From positions 95,142-159,141 of the forward strand of contig NZ_RJJW01000001.1 of assembly GCF_003781945.1 (NCBI RefSeq): DNA of 64,000 nucleotides, in the 5' to 3' direction. The DNA is from Halorubrum sp. CSM-61 (GTDB taxonomy: Archaea > Halobacteriota > Halobacteria > Halobacteriales > Haloferacaceae). The translations under genes were made by a program, and so were the position numbers. How positions within the stretch are numbered: the first letter of the stretch is position 1; the number at the start of each line of letters is the position of its first letter. Shown here piece after piece: positions 42,886 through 51,596 of this stretch. The notes beneath the pieces were generated by a model. It ran no database searches, was not told the origin of the DNA, and saw only the letters and a list, made by a program, of their open reading frames with translations.

Positions 42886-44133
42886 TCACCCGTCCGACAG
42901 CTCCGTCCGCGCGGACCGCCACCCCTCGAAGAACGCGCCCGCCGGGTGGTAGTCGGGCTCGACCCCCGGCGGGTCCTGCGCGACGAGGTCGCCGTCGGCG
43001 TCCGCGGGCAGGCGCTTCTCGTACCAGACGCCCGCCGGCCCGCGGAACAGGTCGGTTCGGACGAGGAACCGTCGGTGCCAGCCCCGGAGCCGGTCGGCCT
43101 CGTCGGCGTCGCCGCGGGCCGCCGCGCGCTCCGCGAGCGCCGCGGACGCGCCGATCGCCTCCGCGAGCGCCCAGCCGTATCGGTCCTCGACGATCGGCGA
43201 CCCGTCCGCCGCGTGGGTGTAGACGAACCCGTTCTCCGACCAGCCGTGGTCGACGGCGGCGTCGAACAGCTCGCGGGCGCGGACGTACCAGTCGGGACTC
43301 CCGGACGCATCGCCCCCGCCCGCTCCGCCCCCGTGCCGGTCGAGCAGCGCGAGCAGCTTCGCCCACTCCGCGTGGTGGCCCGGCTGGTACCCCGGCGGTC
43401 GGAACTGGTGGCGCGGCGCGTCCTCGTTGTACGCGAAGTCGTGCTCCCAGTCCGCCGTGTAGTGTTCCCACAGCAGGCCGTTCGTCTCGGCGGCGAGTTC
43501 GACCGTGATCGCCTTCGCGACGCGACGCGCGCGGTCGAGGCATTGCTCGTCTCCGGTCGCCTCGTAGGCGGCGAGGTACGCCTCGCAGGCGTGCATGTTC
43601 GCGTTCTGACCGCGGTACGGCTCCCGCTCGGTCCAGTCCGCGTCGCAGTCGCTCCGGAAGAGCCCCCGGTCGTCGCGGAAGCGGTCGTCGATCAGCGCGC
43701 GAGTCTCGTCGAGGCCGCGCTCCGCTCCCTCGATCCCGGCGTCCACCGCACGGGCGTACGCCAGCAGGACGAACGCGTGGCCGTACGCCGACCGCGTCCG
43801 GTCGACCGGCTCGCCGTCAGCGTCGACGACGAGGTGATACCCCCCGTCGCCGGCGCGGTGCGCCTCGCGGAGGAACCGCAGGCCGTGTTCGGCGGCGTCG
43901 AGACACCAGTCGGGGCCGTCGGCGAGCGCACCGGTCGCGAAGTTGGCGACCGACCGGCAGGTCGCGACCAGGTGCCGCCGCTCTCCGGCGTACGGGTCCC
44001 CCGTCGTCGGGTGGAGCAGGCGGTAGCCGCGGTCGGCCAGCGCGTCGGGGTACTGCACGCGCAGGACCGAGAGCAGCCGCGCCCGGTGCGATTGCGCTCG
44101 CGTTCGAACCGCCTCGCGCGTCGTCTCGTTCAT
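42886..44133 (-). CDS. N-acylglucosamine 2-epimerase (AGE)-family sugar isomerase
   Basis: A 415-residue protein expected to form an alpha/alpha-six barrel. AGE-family sites are RGQNANMHACEAYLAAYEAT, GYQPGHHAEWAKLLALL with the catalytic His, WSENGFVYTH and RYGWALAEAIGASAAL. The family isomerises mannose, glucose, fructose or N-acyl sugars. The start MNETTREAVRTRAQSH at 44133 is preferred to an upstream ATG at 44154. TTATTACG-type boxes lie about 50 nt upstream. The exact sugar is undetermined. Confidence 0.83.
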   Translation of the reverse strand: MNETTREAVRTRAQSHRARLLSVLRVQYPDALADRGYRLLHPTTGDPYAGERRHLVATCRSVANFATGALADGPDWCLDAAEHGLRFLREAHRAGDGGYHLVVDADGEPVDRTRSAYGHAFVLLAYARAVDAGIEGAERGLDETRALIDDRFRDDRGLFRSDCDADWTEREPYRGQNANMHACEAYLAAYEATGDEQCLDRARRVAKAITVELAAETNGLLWEHYTADWEHDFAYNEDAPRHQFRPPGYQPGHHAEWAKLLALLDRHGGGAGGGDASGSPDWYVRARELFDAAVDHGWSENGFVYTHAADGSPIVEDRYGWALAEAIGASAALAERAAARGDADEADRLRGWHRRFLVRTDLFRGPAGVWYEKRLPADADGDLVAQDPPGVEPDYHPAGAFFEGWRSARTELSDG

Positions 44134-44433
44134 CGGGAGCAATTGGTCCGCCACCCGGTAAAGTTGGTCCGCTCCGGCCGTCGTTTATTACGCTCTTGGC
44201 GAACCCGTTCGGACGCCTTCCCACGGGGTTGGAACGCGAGGAACGATTCAGGGGGCTGGTCCCCTGCGATCGACAACGGGGTCGTCACGCCGTGTCCGCC
44301 GACAAACCGCGACCGCGAACGCCGACGCACGCGCTGATCGAGAGCGGTGGCGCGGGGTCGACGCCGGTCCCTCGGCTGGGAGCCGCACTCGCGGCCGGAG
44401 GCTGACGCAAACGCGATCACCACAACACAAGTT
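44134..44433. other. Intergenic region between AGE and ferredoxin genes
   Basis: 300 nt without a supported gene. The only AT-rich element, CGTTTATTACG at about 44182-44192, could serve either divergent gene. No strong TATA box appears within 40 nt of the ferredoxin ATG, so that mRNA probably has a leader of over 200 nt or an uncharacterised promoter. A 69-codon reading at 44196-44405 has no coding character. Confidence 0.35.
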
Positions 44434-45693
44434 ATGAGCACGGACGAGTCACCACCTCCCGGAGACGACGAGGAACGGAACAGGCGCCTCCTCGACGAGA
44501 CGGAGTACGACACGGAGCTCGGCTTGGAGATGGGCCGCGACGCGCAGCGCGTGTCGGCCGGCGAGCTCTCCGAGCTCGAGTTCTACCGGCGGTACCACGA
44601 CCGCATCGTCGAGGAGTTCGACATCGACGATCGCGAGATCGACCTTCCGGACCCCGACGAGGCCGACCCGGACGACGTGGGCTTCCTCGACCGGATCGGC
44701 TCCGCGCTGCAGGGGATCGACCCCGACGGCGAGGAGTCCCGGCGCTCGGTGATGAAGAAGGGCGCCGCGGCGGCCGGCGCGATGGGGATCGCCGGCTGGG
44801 GAACCGCGCAGAACGCCGCGGGCCAGGGCGACGGAGAAGGAGGCGGCGCCGGCGGCGGCGACGAGGGCGAGGGCACCCGTTGGGGGATGACGATCAACCT
44901 CAACAACTGCGACGGGTGTCTCGCCTGTATGGCCGCGTGCGACCAGGAGCACAACCTCTCGCGCGGGGCCAACTGGATGTACGTCTTCGCCTTCGAGGAC
45001 GAGGGCCAGGGCGACGAGACGAACTTCCTCCCGCGCACCTGCCAGCACTGCACCGACTCCCCGTGTACGAAGGTGTGTCCCGTCGGCGCCCGGCACACCC
45101 GCGAGGAGGACGGCCTGGTGCTCACCGACTACGACATCTGTATCGGCTGTCGGTACTGCGAGGTGTCGTGTCCATACGGCGTCAACTACTTCCAGTGGGG
45201 CGAGCCCGACGTGCCGGAGTCCGAGGTCGACGACGACCACCAGATCGACGATCGCGGCCGATGGGTCGGCTCCCGCCCGCCGGAGGGCGTCATGGGCAAA
45301 TGCACCTTCTGCGTCGACCGGCAGGACGGCCAGATGGGCGAAGACAAGATCGGCACCACCGCCTGCGAGGAGGCGTGCACGATGGACGCGATCCACTTCG
45401 GCGACCTCAACGACCCGGAGAGCCCGCCGAACCAGCACCTCGACGAGTACCGGGAGGGTCAGGACAACGACCTCTCGGAGTTCCCCAACCGCAAGGAGCA
45501 CACGACCTCGACGTTCAAGCTGATGGAGGAGCGCGGCACCGAGCCGAACGTCCGGTTCGTCGGCAACGAACCCTCGCCGCACGCGGAACAGGTGGAGGGC
45601 CCCGTCGCCTACGAGGACATGGGTCTCACCGACGACCGGAAGGAGGTGCTCGACGAGGGGGCGTCCGCGACCCAAGGGGGTGAGAGCGCGTGA
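44434..45693 (+). CDS. Tat-type four-cluster ferredoxin subunit of a CISM membrane complex
   Basis: A 419-residue electron-transfer protein. The N-terminal 105 residues are soluble and acidic. An internal twin-arginine segment (SRRSVMKKGAAAAGAMGIAG) is followed by ferredoxin domains with CDGCLACMAACDQEH, CQHCTDSPCTKVCPVGA, CIGCRYCEVSCPYGV and a CTFCVDR...CEEACTMDAI set, i.e. four 4Fe-4S sites as in PsrB/HybA/DsrO proteins. The Tat motif being 105 residues in suggests membrane-inserted or late signal use. It overlaps the NrfD start by 4 nt. No catalytic molybdopterin subunit is adjacent. Confidence 0.85.
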   Translation: MSTDESPPPGDDEERNRRLLDETEYDTELGLEMGRDAQRVSAGELSELEFYRRYHDRIVEEFDIDDREIDLPDPDEADPDDVGFLDRIGSALQGIDPDGEESRRSVMKKGAAAAGAMGIAGWGTAQNAAGQGDGEGGGAGGGDEGEGTRWGMTINLNNCDGCLACMAACDQEHNLSRGANWMYVFAFEDEGQGDETNFLPRTCQHCTDSPCTKVCPVGARHTREEDGLVLTDYDICIGCRYCEVSCPYGVNYFQWGEPDVPESEVDDDHQIDDRGRWVGSRPPEGVMGKCTFCVDRQDGQMGEDKIGTTACEEACTMDAIHFGDLNDPESPPNQHLDEYREGQDNDLSEFPNRKEHTTSTFKLMEERGTEPNVRFVGNEPSPHAEQVEGPVAYEDMGLTDDRKEVLDEGASATQGGESA

Positions 45694-47015
45694 GCGTCGA
45701 CGTGACGGGCGTCGACCGCGACACGCTCGTCCGGCCGATCCAGACGTTCTCGAAGCGGTACCTCGCCGCGCTGGCGGTGGGGCTCGGCCTGATCGGCGTG
45801 TGGCTGGTCTTCTACTACCAGCAGCTCCGGCACGGGCTGATCGTCACCAACCTCTCCGACTGGGGCTCCGGCGGCGGCGTCCCGTGGGGGCTGTACATCG
45901 GCGCGTTCATCTGGTGGGTCGGCATCGCTCACGGCGGGATCATCCTGTCGGCGGCGGTCCGCCTGCTGGGGATGGACACCTACCAGCCGGTCGCTCGGCT
46001 GGCCGAGCTGTTGACCATCGCGGCGCTGACCTGCGCCGGCCTGTTCATCCTCATCCACGTCGGTCGCCCGGACCGGCTGGTGACGAGCGTGGTCCCCGCG
46101 TGGCCAACCCGCGTCCAGTGGTCGCCGCTGATGTGGGACGTGACCGTCATCACGGCCTACTTCGTGCTGACGGCGACGTACCTCGCCCTGACGATCCGCT
46201 ACGACATCCACCGGCTCCGCGACCGACTGCCGAGCCCGCTCGACCCGCTGTACGACGCGCTGATGGTCGGCTACTCCGAGAAGGAGGACGAGGTCGTCGA
46301 GCGGATGGTCTGGTGGATCGCGTTCGCGATCATCATCATGGCGCCGCTGTTGCTCCACGGGGGGGTGATCCCGTGGCTGTTCGCGCTGCTGCCCTCGATG
46401 GCCGGCTGGGCCGGCGGGGTCCAGGGGCCGTCGTTCCTCTCCATCGCGCTGACCTCCGCGGTCAGCGGGATCATCATCATCGCCGCGGCGTTCCGGTACG
46501 CGTACGGCTGGGACGAGCTCATCCCGGACGCGGTGTTCCGGGGGCTGAGCCAGTGGCTCGGCTTCTTCAGCCTCATCTTCCTGTGGCTGCAGCTCCAGCA
46601 GGTGATCACCGGGATCTTCGCCGCGCCGACGACGCTCCAGCACGCGACCGAGGTGAAGATCGCGACGCCGCTGTACTGGGTCGCGATCGGGCTCGTCGCG
46701 CTCGCCATGCTGTACGCGTTCGCGACGTCGCTGCGCCCGGACCTGTTTGACATCCGGACGATGGTCGCCCTCTCCGTCGGCGTGCTCGCCGGCACCCTCG
46801 CCGAGAAGGTGCTGTTCGTCGTCGAGGGGCTCCAGCACGCGCACTTCGCCCTGTACGACGGGGTCCCCGGCGCGTACGTCCCCTCGCCCACCGAGCTGTC
46901 CGCGCTGCTCGGGACGATCGGGATCGTCGTGCTGTTCTTCCTCGTCGTCTCGAAGGTGATCCCCGTCGTCGAACTGCACGCGATCGAAGACGACCACGAG
47001 GAGGTGAACCCATGA
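45690..47015 (+). CDS. NrfD/PsrC-type quinone-reacting membrane subunit
   Basis: A 441-residue protein with about ten membrane helices and a GTG start in the GTGA overlap with the ferredoxin gene. Characteristic segments are GVPWGLYIGAFIWWVGIAHGGI and RPDRLVTSVVPAWPTRVQWSPLMWDV, seen in NrfD/HybB/DsrP-like subunits. It links the ferredoxin to the membrane quinone pool. Followed at 4-nt overlap by a small membrane gene. The reaction served is unknown. Confidence 0.85.
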   Translation: MSVDVTGVDRDTLVRPIQTFSKRYLAALAVGLGLIGVWLVFYYQQLRHGLIVTNLSDWGSGGGVPWGLYIGAFIWWVGIAHGGIILSAAVRLLGMDTYQPVARLAELLTIAALTCAGLFILIHVGRPDRLVTSVVPAWPTRVQWSPLMWDVTVITAYFVLTATYLALTIRYDIHRLRDRLPSPLDPLYDALMVGYSEKEDEVVERMVWWIAFAIIIMAPLLLHGGVIPWLFALLPSMAGWAGGVQGPSFLSIALTSAVSGIIIIAAAFRYAYGWDELIPDAVFRGLSQWLGFFSLIFLWLQLQQVITGIFAAPTTLQHATEVKIATPLYWVAIGLVALAMLYAFATSLRPDLFDIRTMVALSVGVLAGTLAEKVLFVVEGLQHAHFALYDGVPGAYVPSPTELSALLGTIGIVVLFFLVVSKVIPVVELHAIEDDHEEVNP

Positions 47016-47338
47016 CGCTCGCCGCGACCGCGTTCGCGTCGACCGTGTCCGCGTTCGCGTCGACCGTGTCCGCGGCGGCGTCGACCGCGCTCGCCGCGTC
47101 CCCGGTTCCGCTCGCCAGCTCCCCGGAGTACACGCTGCCGTTCGTCGGCCCCGGGACGTACCTCATCTTCGGGATCGTCCTCGCGCCGGTGTACGCGATG
47201 GTCGCCGCGTGGTTCGTCGGCGACCCGAGCGACCGCGCGAAGGGACTGCTCGGCGTCGGCTACCTCGCCGGCCTGACGACTGTGCTGTGGGGCGGGCTGT
47301 TCGTCGCGACGCTCGTCATCGGGGCGGTGTTCTTCTGA
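47012..47338 (+). CDS. Small membrane protein of the NrfD operon
   Basis: A 108-residue protein. Residues 1-35 are a low-complexity Ala/Ser/Thr repeat (AFASTVSAFASTVSAAAST). Two membrane helices follow: PGTYLIFGIVLAPVYAMVAAW and LLGVGYLAGLTTVLWGGLFVATLVIGAVFF. Its start overlaps NrfD by 4 nt (ATGA), so it is very likely an accessory subunit of the same complex. No family is recognised. The repeated FASTVSA reflects a 21-bp direct duplication near 47026-47070. Confidence 0.65.
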   Translation: MTLAATAFASTVSAFASTVSAAASTALAASPVPLASSPEYTLPFVGPGTYLIFGIVLAPVYAMVAAWFVGDPSDRAKGLLGVGYLAGLTTVLWGGLFVATLVIGAVFF

Positions 47339-47443
47339 ACGCTGCCCTCACCGCCCCCGTCGCTCCCGAGGAACCGCTCGCCGATCAACCGACTACCGAT
47401 CGCCGCTGCGCGACTGACCACACCACCGCCAACCGACACCACC

Positions 47444-48595
47444 ATGACCGACTCAGACACCGACACCGCCACCGAATCCGACCTGCTCGACCGACTCGCG
47501 ACCGTCGAGGACCCGCGCAACGACGACGATATCGTCTCGATGGGCCTCGTGAACGACGTGACCGTCGACGGCGACGCCGCGGAGGTGTCGCTGGCGTTCA
47601 ACGCCCCCTACGCGCCCGCCGAGATCGAGATCGGCGACGCGGTCCGCGAGGTCGTCTCCGACGCCGGTCTCGACCACGATCTCCGCGCGCAGTTCGGCGA
47701 GGAACACGGCTTCGAGGCCGACGTGTTACCCGGCGTCCGCAACGTGATCGCCGTCGCCTCCGGGAAGGGCGGCGTCGGCAAGACCACCGTCGCGTCCAAC
47801 CTCGCGGCGGGGCTCAAGGAGCGCGGCGCCCGCGTCGGAATCTTAGACGCCGACGTGCACGGCCCGAACGTCCCGCGCCTCCTCCCAACCGAGAACGAGC
47901 CGGGCATGCTGCCCGAGGGGGACATCGTCCCGCCGCGCTCGGACGGGGTCATGGTGATGAGCACGGAGCACCTGCTCCCCGACGGCGACGACCCGGCCGT
48001 GCTCCGCGGGCCGATGGTGAACAACGTGATGATGAAGTTCATCAACGACGTGGAGTGGGGCCAGCTCGACTACCTGATCGTCGACCTCCCGCCGGGGACG
48101 GGCGACGCCTCGCTGAACCTGCTCCAGACCCTGCCGATCGCCGGGGTCGTCGTCGTGACGACGCCACAGGAGATGGCGGTGGCGGACGCGCGAAAGGGGC
48201 TCCGGCTGTTCGCGGACCACGACGCGCCCGTCCTCGGCGTCGTCGAGAACATGAGCGCGTTCCGCTGCCCCGAGTGCGGCGACACCCACCGGGTGTTCGG
48301 CGAGGGCGGCGCCGACGAGATTCACGCCGACTACGACGTGCCAGTGGTCGGAACGCTTCCGGTCCACCCGGACTTCGACACGGAGACCGCCGACGGGCCG
48401 ACGGTCCGCGACGACGACAGCCCGGTTCAGGCCGACCTCGAAGCGATGGTCGACGAGGTGGCCGACCGCGTCGGCGAGGTGAACCGCCGGCGGGTCGCGG
48501 AGCGCGTCGGCGAGTGGGAGCGCGACGACGACGAGGGCGACGAGGTCGGCGGAGACCCCGCCGATCGCGTCCCCGCCTGTGCGGAGCCGGAGTAA
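47444..48595 (+). CDS. mrp: Mrp/NBP35-type Fe-S cluster carrier ATPase
   Basis: A 383-residue protein. The N-terminal MIP18/DUF59 domain is at 1-90. The deviant Walker A motif SGKGGVGKTTVASNLA is at about 104-119, with ILDADVHGPNVPRLL and YLIVDLPPGTGDASL. The CxxC pair in FRCPECGDTHRVFG binds the cluster at a dimer interface. The protein assembles and delivers 4Fe-4S clusters. Its position right after the Fe-S operon (106 nt gap) suggests it matures that complex, which is inference. The C-terminal tail is acidic. Confidence 0.9.
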   Translation: MTDSDTDTATESDLLDRLATVEDPRNDDDIVSMGLVNDVTVDGDAAEVSLAFNAPYAPAEIEIGDAVREVVSDAGLDHDLRAQFGEEHGFEADVLPGVRNVIAVASGKGGVGKTTVASNLAAGLKERGARVGILDADVHGPNVPRLLPTENEPGMLPEGDIVPPRSDGVMVMSTEHLLPDGDDPAVLRGPMVNNVMMKFINDVEWGQLDYLIVDLPPGTGDASLNLLQTLPIAGVVVVTTPQEMAVADARKGLRLFADHDAPVLGVVENMSAFRCPECGDTHRVFGEGGADEIHADYDVPVVGTLPVHPDFDTETADGPTVRDDDSPVQADLEAMVDEVADRVGEVNRRRVAERVGEWERDDDEGDEVGGDPADRVPACAEPE

Positions 48596-48639
48596 CCGGC
48601 GTCGACCGTCACGTGTCAATCCGCCCGAAACGCCGCCAC

Positions 48640-49575
48640 TCAGCCCTCACGAAGCGCTCCGGCGAGGTCGTCGGCCACGTCCGCGATCGCCTCGGTCGCC
48701 CGGTCGACATCGCGGAGGGTCATGAAGCCGTGGACCTGGTCCGGGTAGTTCTCGTAGCGCGTCGGCACGCCGTCCCGGACCAGCTGCTCGGCGTACGCCC
48801 GCCCCCCGTCGCGGAGCGGGTCGAACCCCGCCGTGACGACCGTGGCGGGGGCGACGCCGGACACGTCGCCCGCGTTCGTCGGGTCGGCGTACGGGTTGCG
48901 CTCGTGGATCTCGTCGCCGTAGTAACACTCCGAGAACCACTCCAAGTCCGCCTCGTCGAGGACGATCCCGGCGTGCTCCTCGACCGACGGCTGGCCGGGC
49001 TCGACGCCGACGCCGGGGTAGAGAAGCGCCTGATGCGCGATATGGGGGCCGTCGCGCTCGGCGGCCATGAGCGCGGCGACGGCGGCGAGCGCGCCGCCGG
49101 CCGAGTCGCCCGCGACCGCGACTTCTCCGGTTCCCGCGATCGCGTCCGGGTTGTCGGCGGCCCACTCGACCGCCGCGTAGGCGTCCGCGACCGCCGCGGG
49201 GAAGGGGTGTTCGGGCGCGAGCCGGTAGTCGACCGAGAGGACGGCACAGTCGCTCTCCCGCGTGAGGTGGCGGCAGAGCCAGTCGTGGGTGGCGACGCTC
49301 CCGAGCACGAACCCGCCGCCGTGGAAGAACGCGACCGTCGGAAACGGGCCGTCGCCGTCGGGGAGGTACAGCCGGGCGTCGAGGTCGCCGGCCGGTCCGG
49401 GGACCGTCCCGTCCACGGTCTCTCCGACCGCGGGCGGGTTCCGATTTCGGGCCCACATCGCCGGTCGCGTGACCAGTCGCGCGAGCTTCAGCCCCCACCG
49501 GCTGTGCGGCAGCGAGAACCGCTCCTGGCGCTCGACCGCCGCCTTCGCCTGCGGGTCGATCTCGTCCGCGTGCAT
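48640..49575 (-). CDS. Alpha/beta hydrolase, HSL-type esterase/lipase
   Basis: A 311-residue enzyme. The oxyanion-hole motif VAFFHGGGFVLGS is at about 79-91. The nucleophile elbow AVAGDSAGGALAAV contains the Ser, and the acid and base are in GFDPLRDGGRAYAEQL and QVHGF. The HGGG signature marks the hormone-sensitive-lipase family acting on short-chain esters. It is convergent with mrp (44 nt). Cytoplasmic, with no signal peptide. Confidence 0.88.
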   Translation of the reverse strand: MHADEIDPQAKAAVERQERFSLPHSRWGLKLARLVTRPAMWARNRNPPAVGETVDGTVPGPAGDLDARLYLPDGDGPFPTVAFFHGGGFVLGSVATHDWLCRHLTRESDCAVLSVDYRLAPEHPFPAAVADAYAAVEWAADNPDAIAGTGEVAVAGDSAGGALAAVAALMAAERDGPHIAHQALLYPGVGVEPGQPSVEEHAGIVLDEADLEWFSECYYGDEIHERNPYADPTNAGDVSGVAPATVVTAGFDPLRDGGRAYAEQLVRDGVPTRYENYPDQVHGFMTLRDVDRATEAIADVADDLAGALREG

Positions 49576-49705
49576 GGTCGACCCTGTGGCGAGTCGGGAG
49601 TAAGCCTTGGGGGAGAGCGAGTGCGCGCGTCGGATCGTGAGAACCTATTTGACGGCGCGAGCGAACACACCGACACGAACGGTTCGTCGCCTTCCCACGC
49701 CCCCG

Positions 49706-51073
49706 ATGAGCAAGACCCAATCGACCGCCGACCCGAAGGAGGACAGCCCGTTCGAGACGTTCCGACGGTTCTTCGCCTTGGAGCGGGACGTGCTGGTGGT
49801 GTCGCTGGCGATGTTCGCGTTCAGCCTCGGCTTCCAGATGACGAACCGGTTCCTCCCGGAGTACATGGTTGCGCTCGGCGCCTCCGGGTTCGTCGTCGGG
49901 CTGTTCGGGACCTTCGGCAACGTCATCTCCGCGCTGTACCCGTACCCGGGCGGCGCGATCTCCGACCGGATCGGATCGCGGTACGCGCTGACGCTCTTCG
50001 GACTCGTTTCGACCGTCGGTTTCGTCGTCTGGCTCGTCGCGCCGAACGTCGGGGCGTTCGCAGTCGCGGGCGCGACGATCGAGCCGTGGGTCTGGATCTT
50101 CGTCGGCCTGGTGCTCGCGCAGGCGTGGAAGTCGTTCGGCCTCGGCGCGACCTTCGCCGTGGTCAAGCAGGCGACGGACCCCTCGCGGCTGGCGGCGGGG
50201 TTCGCGAGCACGGAGACGTTCCGGCGCACCGCGTTCCTGATCGGGCCCGTCCTCGCCGCGGTCCTTATCGGTCTCCACCCGGCGTTCACGGTGAGCTTCC
50301 GGTACGTGCTCGCGACCGCGGTCGCCTTCGGCGTCGTCGGGACGCTCGTGCAGCACGTCCTCTACGACGCGAGCGGGGACACCGTCGGCGGCGGGCGGTT
50401 CGAGGGCGTCGCCCAGATCCGGCGGGACCTCCGCGAGATGCCCGACCCGCTCCGCCCCCTCCTGATCGGCGACACCCTCGTCCGCTTCGCGAACGGGATG
50501 GTGTACGTCTTCTTCGTGCTCGTCGTCACGCGGATCTTCTCGGTCGGACTGGAGACGACGGTCGGCGTCGGCGGGTTCTCGTACGCCGTCGACCTCTCGC
50601 CGCAGGCGTTCTTCGGCTACCTGCTGGGCGTCGAGATGGTGATCGCGCTGATCACGATGGTCCCCGCGGCGAAGCTGGCCGAGCGGGTCGGGCTCAAGCC
50701 GGTCGTCGCGCTCGGCTTCTTCGTGTACGGCGCGTTCCCAGTCGTCTTAGTCTACGGCCCCGACCTCCTCTCGCCGGTCGTCCCGCTCCAGTGGGCGCTG
50801 GTCCTCGTGTTCGCGTTCTCCGGGCTCCGGTTCGCCGGGCTCCCCTCGCACAAGGCGCTCATCGTCGGTCCCGCGGAACAGGGCGCGAGCGGTCGGGTCA
50901 CCGGGACGTACTACCTGCTGCGGAACACGCTGGTCATCCCGAGCGCGGCGATCGGCGGGTACCTCTGGGACTTCGTCAGCCCGGAGGTCGCCTTCACCGT
51001 CGCCGCCGTGATCGGCGTCGTCGGGACCGGGTACTTCCTCGTCTTCGGCGAGGAGTTCGAGGCGTACGCGTGA
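49706..51073 (+). CDS. MFS transporter
   Basis: A 455-residue carrier with twelve predicted helices. After a polar N-terminus it has RDVLVVSLAMFAFSLGFQMTN, then the motif A-like GGAISDRIGSRYALTLFGLV. The middle loop (DASGDTVGGGRFEGVAQIRR) separates the halves, and the second half has AKLAERVGLKPVVALGF. ATG at 49706 was chosen because the preceding in-frame reading is Arg-rich and not membrane-like. Substrate unknown. Repeat copy C begins 20 nt downstream. Confidence 0.8.
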   Translation: MSKTQSTADPKEDSPFETFRRFFALERDVLVVSLAMFAFSLGFQMTNRFLPEYMVALGASGFVVGLFGTFGNVISALYPYPGGAISDRIGSRYALTLFGLVSTVGFVVWLVAPNVGAFAVAGATIEPWVWIFVGLVLAQAWKSFGLGATFAVVKQATDPSRLAAGFASTETFRRTAFLIGPVLAAVLIGLHPAFTVSFRYVLATAVAFGVVGTLVQHVLYDASGDTVGGGRFEGVAQIRRDLREMPDPLRPLLIGDTLVRFANGMVYVFFVLVVTRIFSVGLETTVGVGGFSYAVDLSPQAFFGYLLGVEMVIALITMVPAAKLAERVGLKPVVALGFFVYGAFPVVLVYGPDLLSPVVPLQWALVLVFAFSGLRFAGLPSHKALIVGPAEQGASGRVTGTYYLLRNTLVIPSAAIGGYLWDFVSPEVAFTVAAVIGVVGTGYFLVFGEEFEAYA

Positions 51074-51092
51074 GATCGGTGCGAGCGTGATG

Positions 51093-51533
51093 GATGACGG
51101 GAGTAGGTATATCGATATGGTGGAGTGGTTGTTTATAAGCGATCGAGTGGTGTTGTTGTCGGCTGTTTTTAAGCGATCGGCGACACTGCGGTGACGGCCT
51201 CCAAAGCCCCAGCCGCTGTGGACGGCGCACGCTCGCTGCGCGCCTCACTCGGTCGCGTTGCTCCCTCGTTGCGGTGCTTACGTCGCCTGCGCCGTCCACA
51301 GCGGCTGCCCCTTTGAGTCCCACCCGACCGCTCAGCACCGCAGCCTCACACCTCCCCAGCCTCGTCGCTGGCGCAGCAGCGCCAGCGACTCCCTCGCGCG
51401 TGCACCTCGGCCGCGAAGCGGCCTCGGAGGCACGCGCCACCGCCTGTCATTTATAAGCGATCGTCGCTGTCGCTCGTAGCTCGTTTAAATACTGTTTCGC
51501 CGCCACCGATCTGCAATACCCACTCCCGGTATC
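51093..51533 (-). repeat. Copy C of the structured element (inverted orientation)
   Basis: A 441-nt element with ends GATGACGGGAGTAGGTAT (51093-51110) and ATACCCACTCCCGGTATC (51516-51533). The long stem is perfect over 19 bp: 51211-51229 with 51288-51306. Two hairpins are perfect: 51365-51374 with 51379-51388, and 51409-51414 with 51418-51423. It lacks four of the hairpins seen in copy B. Orientation is opposite to copies A, B and D. It fills the gap between the MFS and DUF106 genes; nothing else is seen there. Confidence 0.88.
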
Positions 51534-51596
51534 GATAGATCTCGCAGACAGATATCTCCGGCTGGCTGCAAAAACGGTCGAACGGGGAACGGACTC

